This document shows, piece after piece, positions 16,141-25,832 of a stretch of 48,806 nt of DNA. The notes beneath the pieces were generated by a model. It worked only from the letters and a program-made list of their open reading frames with translations, was not told the origin of the DNA and did no database searches. The stretch comes from Cellulomonas sp. Lineage in GTDB: Bacteria > Actinomycetota > Actinomycetes > Actinomycetales > Cellulomonadaceae. The translations under genes were made by a program, and so were the position numbers. The stretch is taken from contig NZ_JAGIBD010000025.1 of assembly GCF_017744555.1 (NCBI RefSeq), positions 1 through 48,806 on the forward strand, written 5' to 3'. Every line of letters begins with the position of its first letter. Position 1 is the stretch's first letter.

Positions 16141-18219
16141 TCACGGGGTGGTGAGGTCGAAGCGCTGCACGGTCACCGCACCGCCGAGCGAGCCGGTGGC
16201 GTAGTTGAAGATCCCGAAGCGGTACCCCATGAAGAACTGCCAGGCGTTGCCGAGCGTGAACGCGGGCCCGAGCCGGCTGAAGCTCACGCCGTCGGTGCTG
16301 TACGAGAACGTCGCCTGCCGGCCGGAGCCAGGACGGATGTCCGCCGTCGCGCGCAGCCAGATCCGCCCGCCGCTGACGGACGCGCTCGCCGCCTCCGTGC
16401 CGGTGCCGGTCGTGTTCCAGCTGCCGTCCATCGTCAGGCCGTTCGTCATCGAGACCCGCGTGACGCCGTTGTCGCGCCGCACGCCGATCCAGGCCGACGA
16501 GTCCCGCAGCATCGCGAGCCCCGCCCGGTCGCCGTCGCGCATGGTGCTGTAGTCCAGCTCGATCGTCGCGGTGGAGGACGGGCCCTGGATCCGGTGGGTG
16601 AGCGTGTTGCGGGCGTTGTAGAGGTCGTTCGTGACGGTGGCCGTCTGCAGCCGCAGCCCGTTGCTCACGGTGAACTTGCTGGTGTCCGGGTTGTGGTTCC
16701 ACTCCCACCGCGGGCCGAGCGTCGGTCCGGCGAACGTGTCCGGGCCGATCATCGACGCGACGGTCTTCGTCGTCGTGATGTTCGGCTTCGGGTAGGTCGC
16801 ACCCCAGCCGCCGTTGACGGTCTGCACGGTGGGCCAGCCGTCCGCGCTCCAGCTGATGGGGGCCAGGGCGGGGACGCGCCCGCCGGGGTACGCGTCGACG
16901 AAGGCCATGTAGTACCAGTCGCCGTTCTGCGTCTGCACGAGCCCGCCCTGGTGCGGCACGCCCCCGCCCGAGATCGGGCTGGGCATGTTGAGCAGCACCT
17001 GACGCATCTCGTACGGCCCGAACGGCGAGGTGGACCGCAGCACGTACTGGCCGTTCGCGGGCCTGGTCAGCCAGATGTAGTAGTAGCCGTTGCGCTTGTA
17101 GAACCGGGAGCCCTCGAGCGTGCCGACGCTGGACGGCGTCGTGAACACCTGCTGGCTGCGGACCTGGCTGGTCCCGTCGGCCGACAGCTGCGCGACGCTG
17201 ATCGTGCTGTTCCCGTAGGCGACGTACATCGTGTCGTTGTCGTCCACGAGCAGCCCGGCGTCGTAGTAGCACCCGTTGATCCGGGCGCGCTTGCTCCACG
17301 TGCCGTCGACCGCCGTGGCCGTGTACACGTACGTGCGGTTGAACTCGGTGCAACCGATCCAGTAGAAGGTCTTGTTGCTGGGCCGGTAGTTGAACGCCGA
17401 CGCCCAGATCCCCTTGACGTAGGCGCGGCCGCCGTTGAGGTCGTACGCGTTCGAGTCGAAGTCGAGGCGCGGCACCGAGTGGCCCGCGTACTCCCAGTTG
17501 ACGAGGTCGTACGAGCGCAGGATGGGTGCGCCCGGCGAGTAGTGCATCGTCGACGCGGAGTAGTAGTAGGCGTCGCCGACGCGGATGATGTCGCCGTCGG
17601 CGAAGTCCTGCCAGACGACGGGGTTGTTGTACGTGCCGGTGGGCGGCGGGGTGGTCGTGCCGCCGCTGCCGACCTTGACGAGCTGCCACTGCTGGTTGGT
17701 GCCGTTCCAGTCGGAGTACTGCACGATGTTGCCGCCGTCGGCGGTGGAGGCACCCTGGACCTCGACGGCCTTGCCGCTGTTGCGGCTGATCAGCTGGACG
17801 TACCCGTCGACGTCCTGGACGCTGAACTGCTGGTTCGTGGCGTTGTTGTCGGTCCACTGGATGATCGCGGCGCCGTCGGCGGTGGACCTGCCGGTCACGT
17901 CGAGGACCTTGCCGGACAACCGCGACTTGAGCCGGTAGTAGCCGCCGCCCGAGTCGACGAACTGCCACTGCTGCTGGTTGCCGTCGTTGCGACTCCACTG
18001 GGTGATGCGGGCGCCGTCGTTGGTCGCCAGGTTGTAGACGTCGATCGCCTTGCCGCTGTTGCGGTTCAGCAGCACGTACCACGCGGTGGTGTCGATGCTG
18101 GCGGCGGACGCCGGCGAACCGGGGACCACCGCGAGGAGGGCGCCGGCCAGGACGACGGCGAGGGCGGCGAGGAACGCCGTCACGCGGCCGTGGCGCCGGG
18201 GGGTGCTGGGGGAAGACAT
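16141..18219 (-). CDS. secreted GH43 glycosidase with N-terminal CBM13 and C-terminal beta-sandwich
   Basis: The protein has 692 residues; the ATG at 18219 is preceded by GAAGGAAG. The signal peptide ends near PASAAS (~41). A ricin-type CBM13 spans ~45-180 (RNSGKAIDV, SGKVLDV, NSGKAVEV repeats), then a TTTPPPTGT linker. The GH43 propeller (~196-505) has DFADGDIIRVGDAYYYSAS with the base, YDAGLLVDDNDT and acid Glu in VGTLEGSRFYK. A concanavalin-like C-terminal domain (~515-692) follows, as in XynB-type subfamilies 10-12. Exo-acting arabinofuranosidase or beta-xylosidase activity is likely. It is first in a unit with the GH27 gene, behind a LacI-type operator. Confidence 0.9.
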   Translation of the reverse strand: MSSPSTPRRHGRVTAFLAALAVVLAGALLAVVPGSPASAASIDTTAWYVLLNRNSGKAIDVYNLATNDGARITQWSRNDGNQQQWQFVDSGGGYYRLKSRLSGKVLDVTGRSTADGAAIIQWTDNNATNQQFSVQDVDGYVQLISRNSGKAVEVQGASTADGGNIVQYSDWNGTNQQWQLVKVGSGGTTTPPPTGTYNNPVVWQDFADGDIIRVGDAYYYSASTMHYSPGAPILRSYDLVNWEYAGHSVPRLDFDSNAYDLNGGRAYVKGIWASAFNYRPSNKTFYWIGCTEFNRTYVYTATAVDGTWSKRARINGCYYDAGLLVDDNDTMYVAYGNSTISVAQLSADGTSQVRSQQVFTTPSSVGTLEGSRFYKRNGYYYIWLTRPANGQYVLRSTSPFGPYEMRQVLLNMPSPISGGGVPHQGGLVQTQNGDWYYMAFVDAYPGGRVPALAPISWSADGWPTVQTVNGGWGATYPKPNITTTKTVASMIGPDTFAGPTLGPRWEWNHNPDTSKFTVSNGLRLQTATVTNDLYNARNTLTHRIQGPSSTATIELDYSTMRDGDRAGLAMLRDSSAWIGVRRDNGVTRVSMTNGLTMDGSWNTTGTGTEAASASVSGGRIWLRATADIRPGSGRQATFSYSTDGVSFSRLGPAFTLGNAWQFFMGYRFGIFNYATGSLGGAVTVQRFDLTTP

Positions 18220-18313
18220 CGTCGGCTTCCTTCGGGTCGGGGATCGCGTCGCCACATGCCGAACCCGTCCCGCAGCGCAGCGCGCGACGTCTCTCCGGCC
18301 GGTGGGCGAATCC

Positions 18314-18329
18314 ATGTGAGCGCTAACAT
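18314..18329. promoter_or_regulatory. LacI-family operator upstream of the GH43-GH27 unit
   Basis: ATGTGAGCGCTAACAT is a near-perfect palindrome about 95 bases before the GH43 start. It matches 15 of 16 bases of the site at 12273-12288, so one repressor probably controls both units. A second LacI-like motif, CGAAACGGTTA, lies at 18386-18396. Confidence 0.75.
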
Positions 18330-18412
18330 CGATCGCTCGACATCGTGCCCAGCCCTCAGGCCACGCGGAACCCCTGGGCGTCGTCCGAAACGGTTAGACG
18401 ACGCGATCGGCA

Positions 18413-18442
18413 CTCGGGCCTCGCGGCCCGACCGGGCCCGAG
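18413..18442 (-). terminator. probable terminator after ptsH
   Basis: Eight-bp arms (18413-18420 with 18435-18442) lie about 40 bases past the ptsH stop, in a very GC-rich stretch that also permits other pairings. Confidence 0.45.
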
Positions 18443-18482
18443 CCCGGCGGGCGGCGCGACGGCGCCGGAACCGGTCGGTCCC

Positions 18483-18752
18483 CTACGCGACCGCCACCTG
18501 CTGCAGGAACGTCTCCAGCGCGTCGAGCGACGCGACCGCGCTGTCGTCGTCGGCCGGGGTCTCCAGCACGACCTCGTCGCCGGCGCCGATGCCGAGCGTG
18601 ATCACCGACAGGATCGACCGGGTCGACGCGGGACCGGAGCCGTTCTTGGCGATGGTCACGGGTGCGGGCTGCCGGGCGGCCTCCGCGACGAAGAGCGCGG
18701 CGGGCCGGGCGTGCAGCCCGTCCTGGATCGCGACGACGACGGAACGCTGCAT
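18483..18752 (-). CDS. ptsH: phosphocarrier protein HPr of the PTS
   Basis: This 89-residue HPr carries the phosphorylated His in DGLHARPAALFV (~15) and a Ser in the regulatory region RSILSVITLGI (~46). It takes phosphate from enzyme I and passes it to EIIA. AGGAGG precedes the ATG. The gene follows ptsI after 81 bases but has its own perfect DasR-type operator in that gap, so it can be expressed separately while belonging to the same regulon. Confidence 0.95.
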   Translation of the reverse strand: MQRSVVVAIQDGLHARPAALFVAEAARQPAPVTIAKNGSGPASTRSILSVITLGIGAGDEVVLETPADDDSAVASLDALETFLQQVAVA

Positions 18753-18791
18753 GGGTGCCTCCTGGCGGTCGACGATGACGAGATCGAGCGT

Positions 18792-18807
18792 ACTGGTCTA
18801 GACCACA
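18792..18807. promoter_or_regulatory. DasR-type operator (dre) upstream of ptsH
   Basis: ACTGGTCTAGACCACA contains the perfect 12-bp palindrome TGGTCTAGACCA and matches the known dre consensus ACTGGTCTAGACCACT at all but the last base. It lies 40 bases before the ptsH start. Confidence 0.9.
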
Positions 18808-18833
18808 GTCCTACCAGTGCTCTCGGGGACGGA

Positions 18834-20515
18834 TCAGAGACCTAGGTCCTCCAGAACGGGCAGCATCGCCCGGACGGCCTCGCGAGCGGCCTCGGCGCCG
18901 TCGGCCGCGAGCGCGACCTGCGCCAGCTCGCGGCACCGCTGCGTGGTGACGGTCGCGAGCACCGCGGCCACGTCCGGCAGCGCGCGCGGCGTCATCGACA
19001 GCGACGACACCCCGAGCCCGACGAGCACGGGAGCGAGCGCCGGGTCCGCGGCCGCCTCGCCGCACACGCCGACCGGACGGTCCCGCAGCGCGCCCCCGGC
19101 GCACGTCGCCGCGACGAGGTCCAGCACGGCCGGCTGCCACGACGTCGACAGCTGCGCGAGCCGCGCGAGCTCCCGGTCGGCGGCCATGGCGTACTGGGTG
19201 AGGTCGTTCGTGCCGATGCTCGCGAACCGCGCGTGCGCGAGCAGGTCCCGGGACCGCAGCGCGGCCGACGGCACCTCGACCATGACGCCCGCCTGCAGCA
19301 GGCCGTGCGACGTGCACCGCTCGACGAAGTCCCGGGCCTCGGCGGACGTCGCGACCATGGGCGCCATGACCCACACGTCGGCGTCCTCGGCGCGCGCCGC
19401 CGCGGCGATCGCCGCGAGCTGGTCGTCGAGCACCTGGGGGTGGTCCCACGCGGTCCGCAGACCGCGCACGCCGAGCGCGGGGTTCGGCTCGTCGAGAGCC
19501 GTGACGAACGGGAGCGGCTTGTCGGCGCCCGCGTCGAGCGTGCGGACCACGACCTTGCGGCCGGGGAACGCCGCGAGCACCTGCCGGTAGGCGTCGACCT
19601 GCTCGTCGATCCCCGGCGCGACCGTGCGGCCGAGGAACCGGAACTCGGTGCGCAGCAGCCCGACGCCCTCGGCGCCCGCCTCGGCGGCAGCCGCCGCACC
19701 GGTGGTGTCGGCGACGTTCGCGAGCAGCGCGACGGGCATCCCGTCGGCGGTCGCACCGGGCGCGCCCAGCTTCGACGGGCGACGCATCGCACGGCCGGCG
19801 CGCGCGACGGCCTCCTCGTCCGGGTCGGGCGTGACCGAGCCGAGCGCGCCGTCGACCAGCACCAGGTCGCCGTCGCGCAGCGACCCGGCGCCGGCCACCG
19901 CGACGACCGCGGGGATGCCCAGCGCGCGGGCGAGGATCGCGGTGTGCGACGTCGGGCCGCCGCCCTCGGTGACCAGCGCGAGCACATGGTCGGGGTCGAG
20001 GCGGGCGGTGTCGGCAGGGGCGAGGTCGCGCGCGACCAGCACGAACGGCTCACCGGGATCCGGCACGCCCGGCAGGGGCGCATCCGTGAGTGTCGCGACG
20101 ACGCGGTCGCGCACGTCGTCGACGTCCCGCGCACGCTCCGCGAACAGGCCGCCGAGCGCGACGAGCTGCTCCACGACCACCGCCGCCGCGTCCCACACGG
20201 CCCGCTGCGGCGTCGACGCGTGCTCGACGACCCGGCGCCGCGCCTCGTCGACGAGCGTCGGGTCGGCCGCCATCTCGGCGGTGACCGCCAGCACCTCGGC
20301 CCCCTCGCCGCGCGCGGTCGACGCCGCCACGAGGAGCGCGTCGTGCACCGCCGCCGCGGCCGCGTCGATCCGGTCCGCCGCCGCCGCCAGGTCGGTACCG
20401 GGCGGCAGCGGCTCGGTCGACGGAGCCGGGAGGGGGTCGGGCATCCGCGCGACCACGCCTGCGCGGCGACCGGGGCTGACCCCGACGCCGCGCAGGACGA
20501 GGGACGTGCTGCTGG

Positions 20516-20519
<4 letters not shown>
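18834..20519 (-). CDS. ptsI: PTS enzyme I (phosphoenolpyruvate-protein phosphotransferase)
   Basis: The protein has 561 residues, normal for enzyme I. The N-terminal HPr-binding and swivelling domain holds the phospho-His motif GGGPTSHTAILARALGIPAVV. The PEP-binding barrel shows LLRTEFRFLGR, DAGADKPLPFV, the FASIGTNDLTQY loop and VGVCGEAAADP with the essential Cys. It starts the phosphate relay from PEP to HPr. Its ATG overlaps the stop of the EIIC gene (TCAT at 20516-20519 on the + strand), so the general enzyme is translationally coupled to one sugar permease. Expression is therefore probably under DasR. Confidence 0.95.
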
Positions 20520-21871
<1,352 letters not shown>

Positions 21872-21960
21872 GGAGCACTCCTCGCTGAGGTTCGATGAGT
21901 AGCCGGTGCGGGGGTGGTACGAAGACGGGCTGGGAGCGTTCGCGGGGGGCCACGCTCGGT

Positions 21961-21976
21961 CCTGGTCTGGACCAGT
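21961..21976. promoter_or_regulatory. DasR-type operator (dre), site A in the divergent region
   Basis: CCTGGTCTGGACCAGT holds TGGTCTGGACCA, one base from the perfect dre core. It lies about 90 bases before the EIIC start and 25 bp centre-to-centre from site B. Confidence 0.85.
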
Positions 21977-21985
21977 TGCGCTCAG

Positions 21986-22001
21986 AGTGGTCTAGACCTC
22001 A
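21986..22001. promoter_or_regulatory. DasR-type operator (dre), site B in the divergent region
   Basis: AGTGGTCTAGACCTCA matches the dre consensus except near one end. With site A it probably represses both the EIIC-ptsI unit and the regulator-EIIB-EIIA unit. Confidence 0.85.
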
Positions 22002-22098
22002 TCATGTGTCAAGGGTCACACCGCGACGACGCGGAGCCGCCTCCGGTCCGCCGGGGCGGCACAGCCCGACGCCGCGACGAAGGAGTGGACCCCTGGAC

Positions 22099-23109
22099 GT
22101 GCAGCAGCCGGCGCAGGACGCCCCGGACGTCGTCGTGACGCCCGCGCCCGCCCCGCCGACCGGCGCCTCGGACGAGACCCCCGTCGCGCACAAGTACCTC
22201 GCCGTCCGCGACCACCTCGTCGGGCTCGTCGCCCGCGAGCTGCGCGTCGGCGACGCGATCCCGTCCGAGCGCACCCTCACGCAGCAGTTCGGCCTGTCCC
22301 GGATGACCGTGCGCCAGGCCGTCGACGCGCTGGTCACCGAGGGCGTGCTGGTCCGCGAGCAGGGGCGCGGCACGTTCGTCGCACCGCAGCGCATGGACTT
22401 CGAGATGCGCCTGACGACGTTCGGCGAGGAGATGCGCCGGCGCGGCATGGAGCCCACGACCGCCGTGCTCGCCGCCCAGACGGTCGCCGCGACGCCCGAC
22501 GTCGCCGCGGCGCTGGAGATCGAGCCGCGCGCCAAGGTGCACTACCTGTACCGGGTGCGCAGCGCCGACGGCGAACCCATGTGCATCGAGCAGGTGTGGG
22601 TGCCCGCCGCGCTCGCGCCCGGGCTGCTCGACGACGGCGCGCCGCCGAGCATGTACGACGCGCTGCGGGCCCTCGACCTCGCCCCCGAGTGGGGCGAGGA
22701 CACGCTGTCCGCCGACGAGGCCACCGACACCGAGGCGTCGCTGCTCGGGCTCGGCGAGCGGCGGGCCGTGCTGCGGGCCGCCCGCCGGACGTACTCCGCG
22801 GCCGGCGCGACGATGTACTCGCGGTCCTGCTACCGCGCCGACCGGTACACGGTGTGGGTGCCCCTGAGCGCGCCCCGCCCGTCGCTCGTGCCGCGCCGGC
22901 GCACGCCCGGCGAGCCCGCGACGGCGCGGACCGGCACGGCGACGGACGTCGAGGCCGCGCCCGCCGACGTCCGGCCGCTCGACTTCTCGACGGTCGATGT
23001 CGCTCGTACCCCGCACAGCGACGGCCCCACCCCCGCCGGGGACCCGGCGACGCCCACGACGACGAGGCGCGCACCCGCGGCCGCGGCAGCACGAGGAGAA
23101 CGCGCATGA
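22099..23109 (+). CDS. dasR: GntR/HutC-family repressor, DasR-like, with long C-terminal tail
   Basis: The winged helix (~35-100) reads RELRVGDAIPSERTLTQQFGLSRMTVRQAVDALVTEGVLVREQGRGTF in sections matching GntR/HutC. A UTRA effector domain follows (~110-250; LYRVRSADGEPMCIEQVWVP). DasR of Streptomyces senses glucosamine-6-phosphate with this fold and binds dre sites like those beside this gene. The start is uncertain: AAGGAG at 22080 suits a CTG at 22093 or a GTG at 22099. At about 336 residues it exceeds usual DasR (~254) by a Pro/Ala/Thr-rich tail of about 80 residues. The stop overlaps the ATG of the first EIIB gene. Confidence 0.9.
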   Translation: MQQPAQDAPDVVVTPAPAPPTGASDETPVAHKYLAVRDHLVGLVARELRVGDAIPSERTLTQQFGLSRMTVRQAVDALVTEGVLVREQGRGTFVAPQRMDFEMRLTTFGEEMRRRGMEPTTAVLAAQTVAATPDVAAALEIEPRAKVHYLYRVRSADGEPMCIEQVWVPAALAPGLLDDGAPPSMYDALRALDLAPEWGEDTLSADEATDTEASLLGLGERRAVLRAARRTYSAAGATMYSRSCYRADRYTVWVPLSAPRPSLVPRRRTPGEPATARTGTATDVEAAPADVRPLDFSTVDVARTPHSDGPTPAGDPATPTTTRRAPAAAAARGERA

Positions 23110-23351
23110 GGCCCGAAGGCATGGAGCAGGCGGCAGCGATCCTCGCCGCGCTCGGCGGGGTCGACAACATCGACGAGATCGAGCCCTGCACCACCCGGCT
23201 GCGCTCGCTCGTGCGCGACACGACGCGCGTCGACGCCGCCGCCCTGCGCGCGGCGGGTGCGTTCGGCGTCATGATCTCCGGCCGCGTCGTGCAGGTCGTC
23301 GTCGGCCCGAACGTCGACACGATCGCGAGCGACCTCGACGACCTGATGTGA
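23106..23351 (+). CDS. PTS EIIB component, first copy
   Basis: This stand-alone 81-residue EIIB domain of the glucose/GlcNAc family carries the phospho-Cys in EIEPCTTRLRSLV. It receives phosphate from EIIA and passes it to the sugar bound in EIIC. GAGGAG precedes the ATG, which overlaps the regulator's stop. A second EIIB follows 53 bases on. This copy is the more divergent of the two (VMISGRVVQVVVGPNVD). Confidence 0.92.
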   Translation: MRPEGMEQAAAILAALGGVDNIDEIEPCTTRLRSLVRDTTRVDAAALRAAGAFGVMISGRVVQVVVGPNVDTIASDLDDLM

Positions 23352-23404
23352 CCCGCACGGGCCCCCGACGCACGCCCCGAGTCCCCCGCACGAAGGAGCA
23401 CGAG

Positions 23405-23635
23405 ATGAGCAAGGCAGCACAGATCCTCGCGGCCCTGGGCGGCGACGACAACGTCGTCGACCTGGAGCCGTGCATCACCCGGCTGCGCATCGAGGTCGAG
23501 GACCCGTCGCGCGTCAACGAGGCCGCGCTCAAGGCCGCCGGTGCGATCGCGGTCGTCCGCTCGGGAGTCGCGTTCCAGGTCGTCGTCGGGCCCGAGGCCG
23601 ACACCCTGGCCTCGGACATCGAGGACCTGCGCTGA
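23405..23635 (+). CDS. PTS EIIB component, second copy
   Basis: This 76-residue EIIB carries the phospho-Cys in DLEPCITRLRIEV and the C-terminal block GVAFQVVVGPEADTLASDIEDL. GAAGGAG precedes the ATG. It is clearly a paralogue of the preceding gene, roughly half identical. Its stop overlaps the EIIA start by one base, so it is the more tightly coupled of the two to the EIIA component. It resembles Streptomyces NagF. Confidence 0.92.
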   Translation: MSKAAQILAALGGDDNVVDLEPCITRLRIEVEDPSRVNEAALKAAGAIAVVRSGVAFQVVVGPEADTLASDIEDLR

Positions 23636-24093
23636 TGACGCTGCAGGTCCTCGCGCCCGTGACCGGTGCGGTGCTCGCGCTCGCCGACGTCGACGACCCC
23701 GTGTTCGCCGGCGAGCTCGTCGGACCCGGCCTCGCGGTCGACCCGTCGCAGGACGGGCCGTGCGAGGTGATCGCACCGGTCGACGGCGTCGTCGCGAAGC
23801 TGCACGCGCACGCGTTCGTGGTCGAGACTCCGGACGGCCGCGGGCTGCTCGTGCACCTCGGCATCAACACCGTGCAGCTCGGCGGCGAGGGCTTCACGCT
23901 GCACGTCGCCGAGGGCGACACGGTGACCGCCGGCCAGGTGCTCGTCGCGTGGGACCCGGCGGCCGTCGCGGCGGGCGGACGGTCGCCGGTGTGCCCCGTC
24001 GTCGCGCTCGACGCAGCGCCCGGGACGCTCGTCCGACGGGCGAAGCCGGGCGACTCGGTGACGGCCGGGGAGCCGTTCCTGGAGTGGTCCTGA
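23635..24093 (+). CDS. crr: PTS EIIA component, glucose type
   Basis: This 152-residue IIA-Glc-type protein has the phosphorylated His in GLLVHLGINTVQL and the partner His region HAHAFVVETPDG. It carries phosphate from HPr to EIIB. The start overlaps the EIIB stop (TGATG), and it closes the regulator-EIIB-EIIB-EIIA transcription unit. In Streptomyces the equivalent crr gene sits with ptsI; here it is on the opposite strand from ptsI but behind the same operator pair. Confidence 0.93.
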   Translation: MTLQVLAPVTGAVLALADVDDPVFAGELVGPGLAVDPSQDGPCEVIAPVDGVVAKLHAHAFVVETPDGRGLLVHLGINTVQLGGEGFTLHVAEGDTVTAGQVLVAWDPAAVAAGGRSPVCPVVALDAAPGTLVRRAKPGDSVTAGEPFLEWS

Positions 24094-24128
24094 CGGCCGT
24101 CGCGGGCCCCCCGGTGACGGTGTGAGCC

Positions 24129-24173
24129 GACACGTGTCACCGACAACATCCGGTGCGGAGGTCGACACGTGTC
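24129..24173. promoter_or_regulatory. pair of GACACGTGTC palindromes upstream of the Tat-exported protein
   Basis: Perfect 10-bp palindromes lie at 24129-24138 and 24164-24173, each inside the shared 14-mer CGACACGTGTCACC, with starts 35 bp apart. They sit between the EIIA gene and the next promoter. A repeated palindrome in this place is a good candidate for a repressor site. Confidence 0.65.
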
Positions 24174-24217
24174 ACCCTTGCGGGTGGGAGCGTGCCCATA
24201 TCCGATCCGTCTAACTC

Positions 24218-24246
24218 TTCCGTTGTGCCCGATGCGTCCCTACGGT
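24218..24246 (+). promoter_or_regulatory. candidate promoter for the Tat-exported protein
   Basis: TTCCGT (24218-24223) and TACGGT (24241-24246) are separated by 17 bp in an AT-richer stretch, giving a leader of about 50 bases. Confidence 0.4.
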
Positions 24247-24301
24247 GGTCACGGGCCGCACCGTCGCGGCCCGTTCGCCCGCCCAGGAGGGGTCCCCCGC
24301 G

Positions 24302-25756
24302 ATGCCGGACACCACGATCGATCCCGTCACGAACCAGTCAGCCCGCCGTCACGTCCTGCCGCCGCTCAGCCGGCGCTCGTTCCTGGTCCTGACGGGTGCG
24401 GCCGCGGCCGTCGCCGCCGGGGCCACCAGTGCGGCCGCCCGCCCGCTGCCCGCCACGATCCCCGCGCACGGAGGCCCGTCCCACGGCCACGCGCACGGCA
24501 ACCCGAACGCCGCCCGCCGCGCCGCCGTCGACTTCCTCACGGCCGCCACCAACGCGTACCCGACGCTCAACACCGGCCCCCGCCTGCCCCAGAGCTACGC
24601 CGACGAGCTCGGCCTGTTCAGCACCGCGTTCGTCTACGACTCCGCCCTCGCCGTCATCGCGCTCCTCGCCGACGGCCGCCGCGCCGCCGAGCAGACCGCC
24701 CGCGCGATCGGCGACGGCATCGTCTACGCCCAGGAGCACGACCCCGGGTACTCCGACGGCCGCCTGCGCCAGGGGTACAACGTCGGGCCGTACACGTTCT
24801 ACGACGGCAACCCGCAGCCCTACGGCTTCATCCAGCCGGACGGGACGGCGAACATCGGCTGGCAGTTCGGGTTCCTCGGCACGGCCGTCGGCGACATGGC
24901 GTGGCCCGGCATCGCGCTGCTGCAGCTGTTCTCCCGTACGGGCGACCGTCGCTACCTCGACGCCGCCGTCCGCATCGGCACCTGGATCACCACGAACACG
25001 TGGTCGACGCAGCCGCTCGGCGGGTTCTCGTTCGGCGTCAACGGCTCGAACGTGCCCGTGCCGAACGGGTCCACCGAGCACAACATCGACTGCGTCGCGT
25101 TCTTCACGATGCTCAAGCAGCTGACCCACGACAAGAAGTGGGGCGACGCCGTCGCGCACGCCCGCGCGTTCGTCGACCTCATGTGGGACCCGGCGACCGG
25201 CTCGTTCTGGACGGGAACCAACGACGGCGTCGAGATCAACAGGTTCCCCGTGCCGCTCGACACGGCGACGTGGAGCTGGCTCGCGCTGCGCGACAAGAAG
25301 TACGCCCGCTCGCTCGACTGGGCCGGCTCGGCGCTCGCGACGACCGACGAGGCCGCGCAGACGAACTCCCAGCTGCCCGACGGCGAGACGCTCAGCGGCG
25401 TCACGTTCAGCACCGCGAGCCTCACGTCGACCGCGCAGTACAACGGCATCACCGTCAACCCGCAGGGCGTGTGGCTCGAGGGCACCGGCCAGCTCGCGAC
25501 GGCCCTCCGCGACCGGAGCCGTGGCCGCGACCGGCAGTCCGCCGAGGCCCTGCTCGTGCAGGCCCGGCACGCGCAGGACGTGCTCGGCGTCGGTCAGCAC
25601 CTCGGCGGCGTGGTCGTCGACGGCGGTGTCGTCGCGGCGTCCTCCCTGCTCGACACCGGGTTCGGGTTCGGGTACTTCCAGGTGCAGCACGTGGGTGCGA
25701 CGTCGTGGTTCGTGTTCGGCTCGACCGGCACCAACCCGATGCGCCTGCGCAGCTGA
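24302..25756 (+). CDS. Tat-exported protein with probable alpha/alpha-toroid fold, glycosidase-like, family unassigned
   Basis: The protein has 484 residues. The ATG at 24302 follows CAGGAGGGG. A twin-arginine signal (LSRRSFLVLTGAAAAVAAG) ends near SAAARP, after which a His-rich stretch occurs (HGGPSHGHAHG). The mature part has regularly spaced helices and aromatic motifs (GYNVGPYTFYDGNPQPYGF, NIGWQFGFLGTAVGDMAWPG, STEHNIDCVAFFTML, GSFWTGTND, ENNPQGVWLEGTGQ-like NPQGVWLEGTGQLA) typical of six-hairpin glycosidases and polysaccharide lyases. I cannot name the family. Tat export suggests a cofactor- or metal-dependent or pre-folded enzyme. It follows the PTS island but has its own promoter and twin palindromes. 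Confidence 0.8.
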   Translation: MPDTTIDPVTNQSARRHVLPPLSRRSFLVLTGAAAAVAAGATSAAARPLPATIPAHGGPSHGHAHGNPNAARRAAVDFLTAATNAYPTLNTGPRLPQSYADELGLFSTAFVYDSALAVIALLADGRRAAEQTARAIGDGIVYAQEHDPGYSDGRLRQGYNVGPYTFYDGNPQPYGFIQPDGTANIGWQFGFLGTAVGDMAWPGIALLQLFSRTGDRRYLDAAVRIGTWITTNTWSTQPLGGFSFGVNGSNVPVPNGSTEHNIDCVAFFTMLKQLTHDKKWGDAVAHARAFVDLMWDPATGSFWTGTNDGVEINRFPVPLDTATWSWLALRDKKYARSLDWAGSALATTDEAAQTNSQLPDGETLSGVTFSTASLTSTAQYNGITVNPQGVWLEGTGQLATALRDRSRGRDRQSAEALLVQARHAQDVLGVGQHLGGVVVDGGVVAASSLLDTGFGFGYFQVQHVGATSWFVFGSTGTNPMRLRS

Positions 25757-25761
25757 CCTCG

Positions 25762-25805
25762 CGGCGACGGCCGGTCGGGACCCACGTCCCGGCCGGCCAT
25801 CGCCG
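25762..25805 (+). terminator. terminator hairpin after the Tat-exported protein
   Basis: A 19-base stem with two imperfect pairs (25762-25780 with 25787-25805) closes a 6-base loop, five bases after the stop. Confidence 0.85.
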
Positions 25806-25832
25806 TGCGCACGTCCCTGACAGGGTGGGGCG

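Noticed and set aside
16594..18801. 735-codon + strand frame opposite the GH43 gene
   Set aside because: It is antisense to a clear GH43-CBM13 gene, has repetitive Arg/Val-rich composition and no recognisable domain.
24129..24173. Twin GACACGTGTC sites as a short CRISPR-like or attachment-site repeat
   Set aside because: There are only two copies, no spacer array and no integrase or cas gene nearby; an operator pair is simpler.
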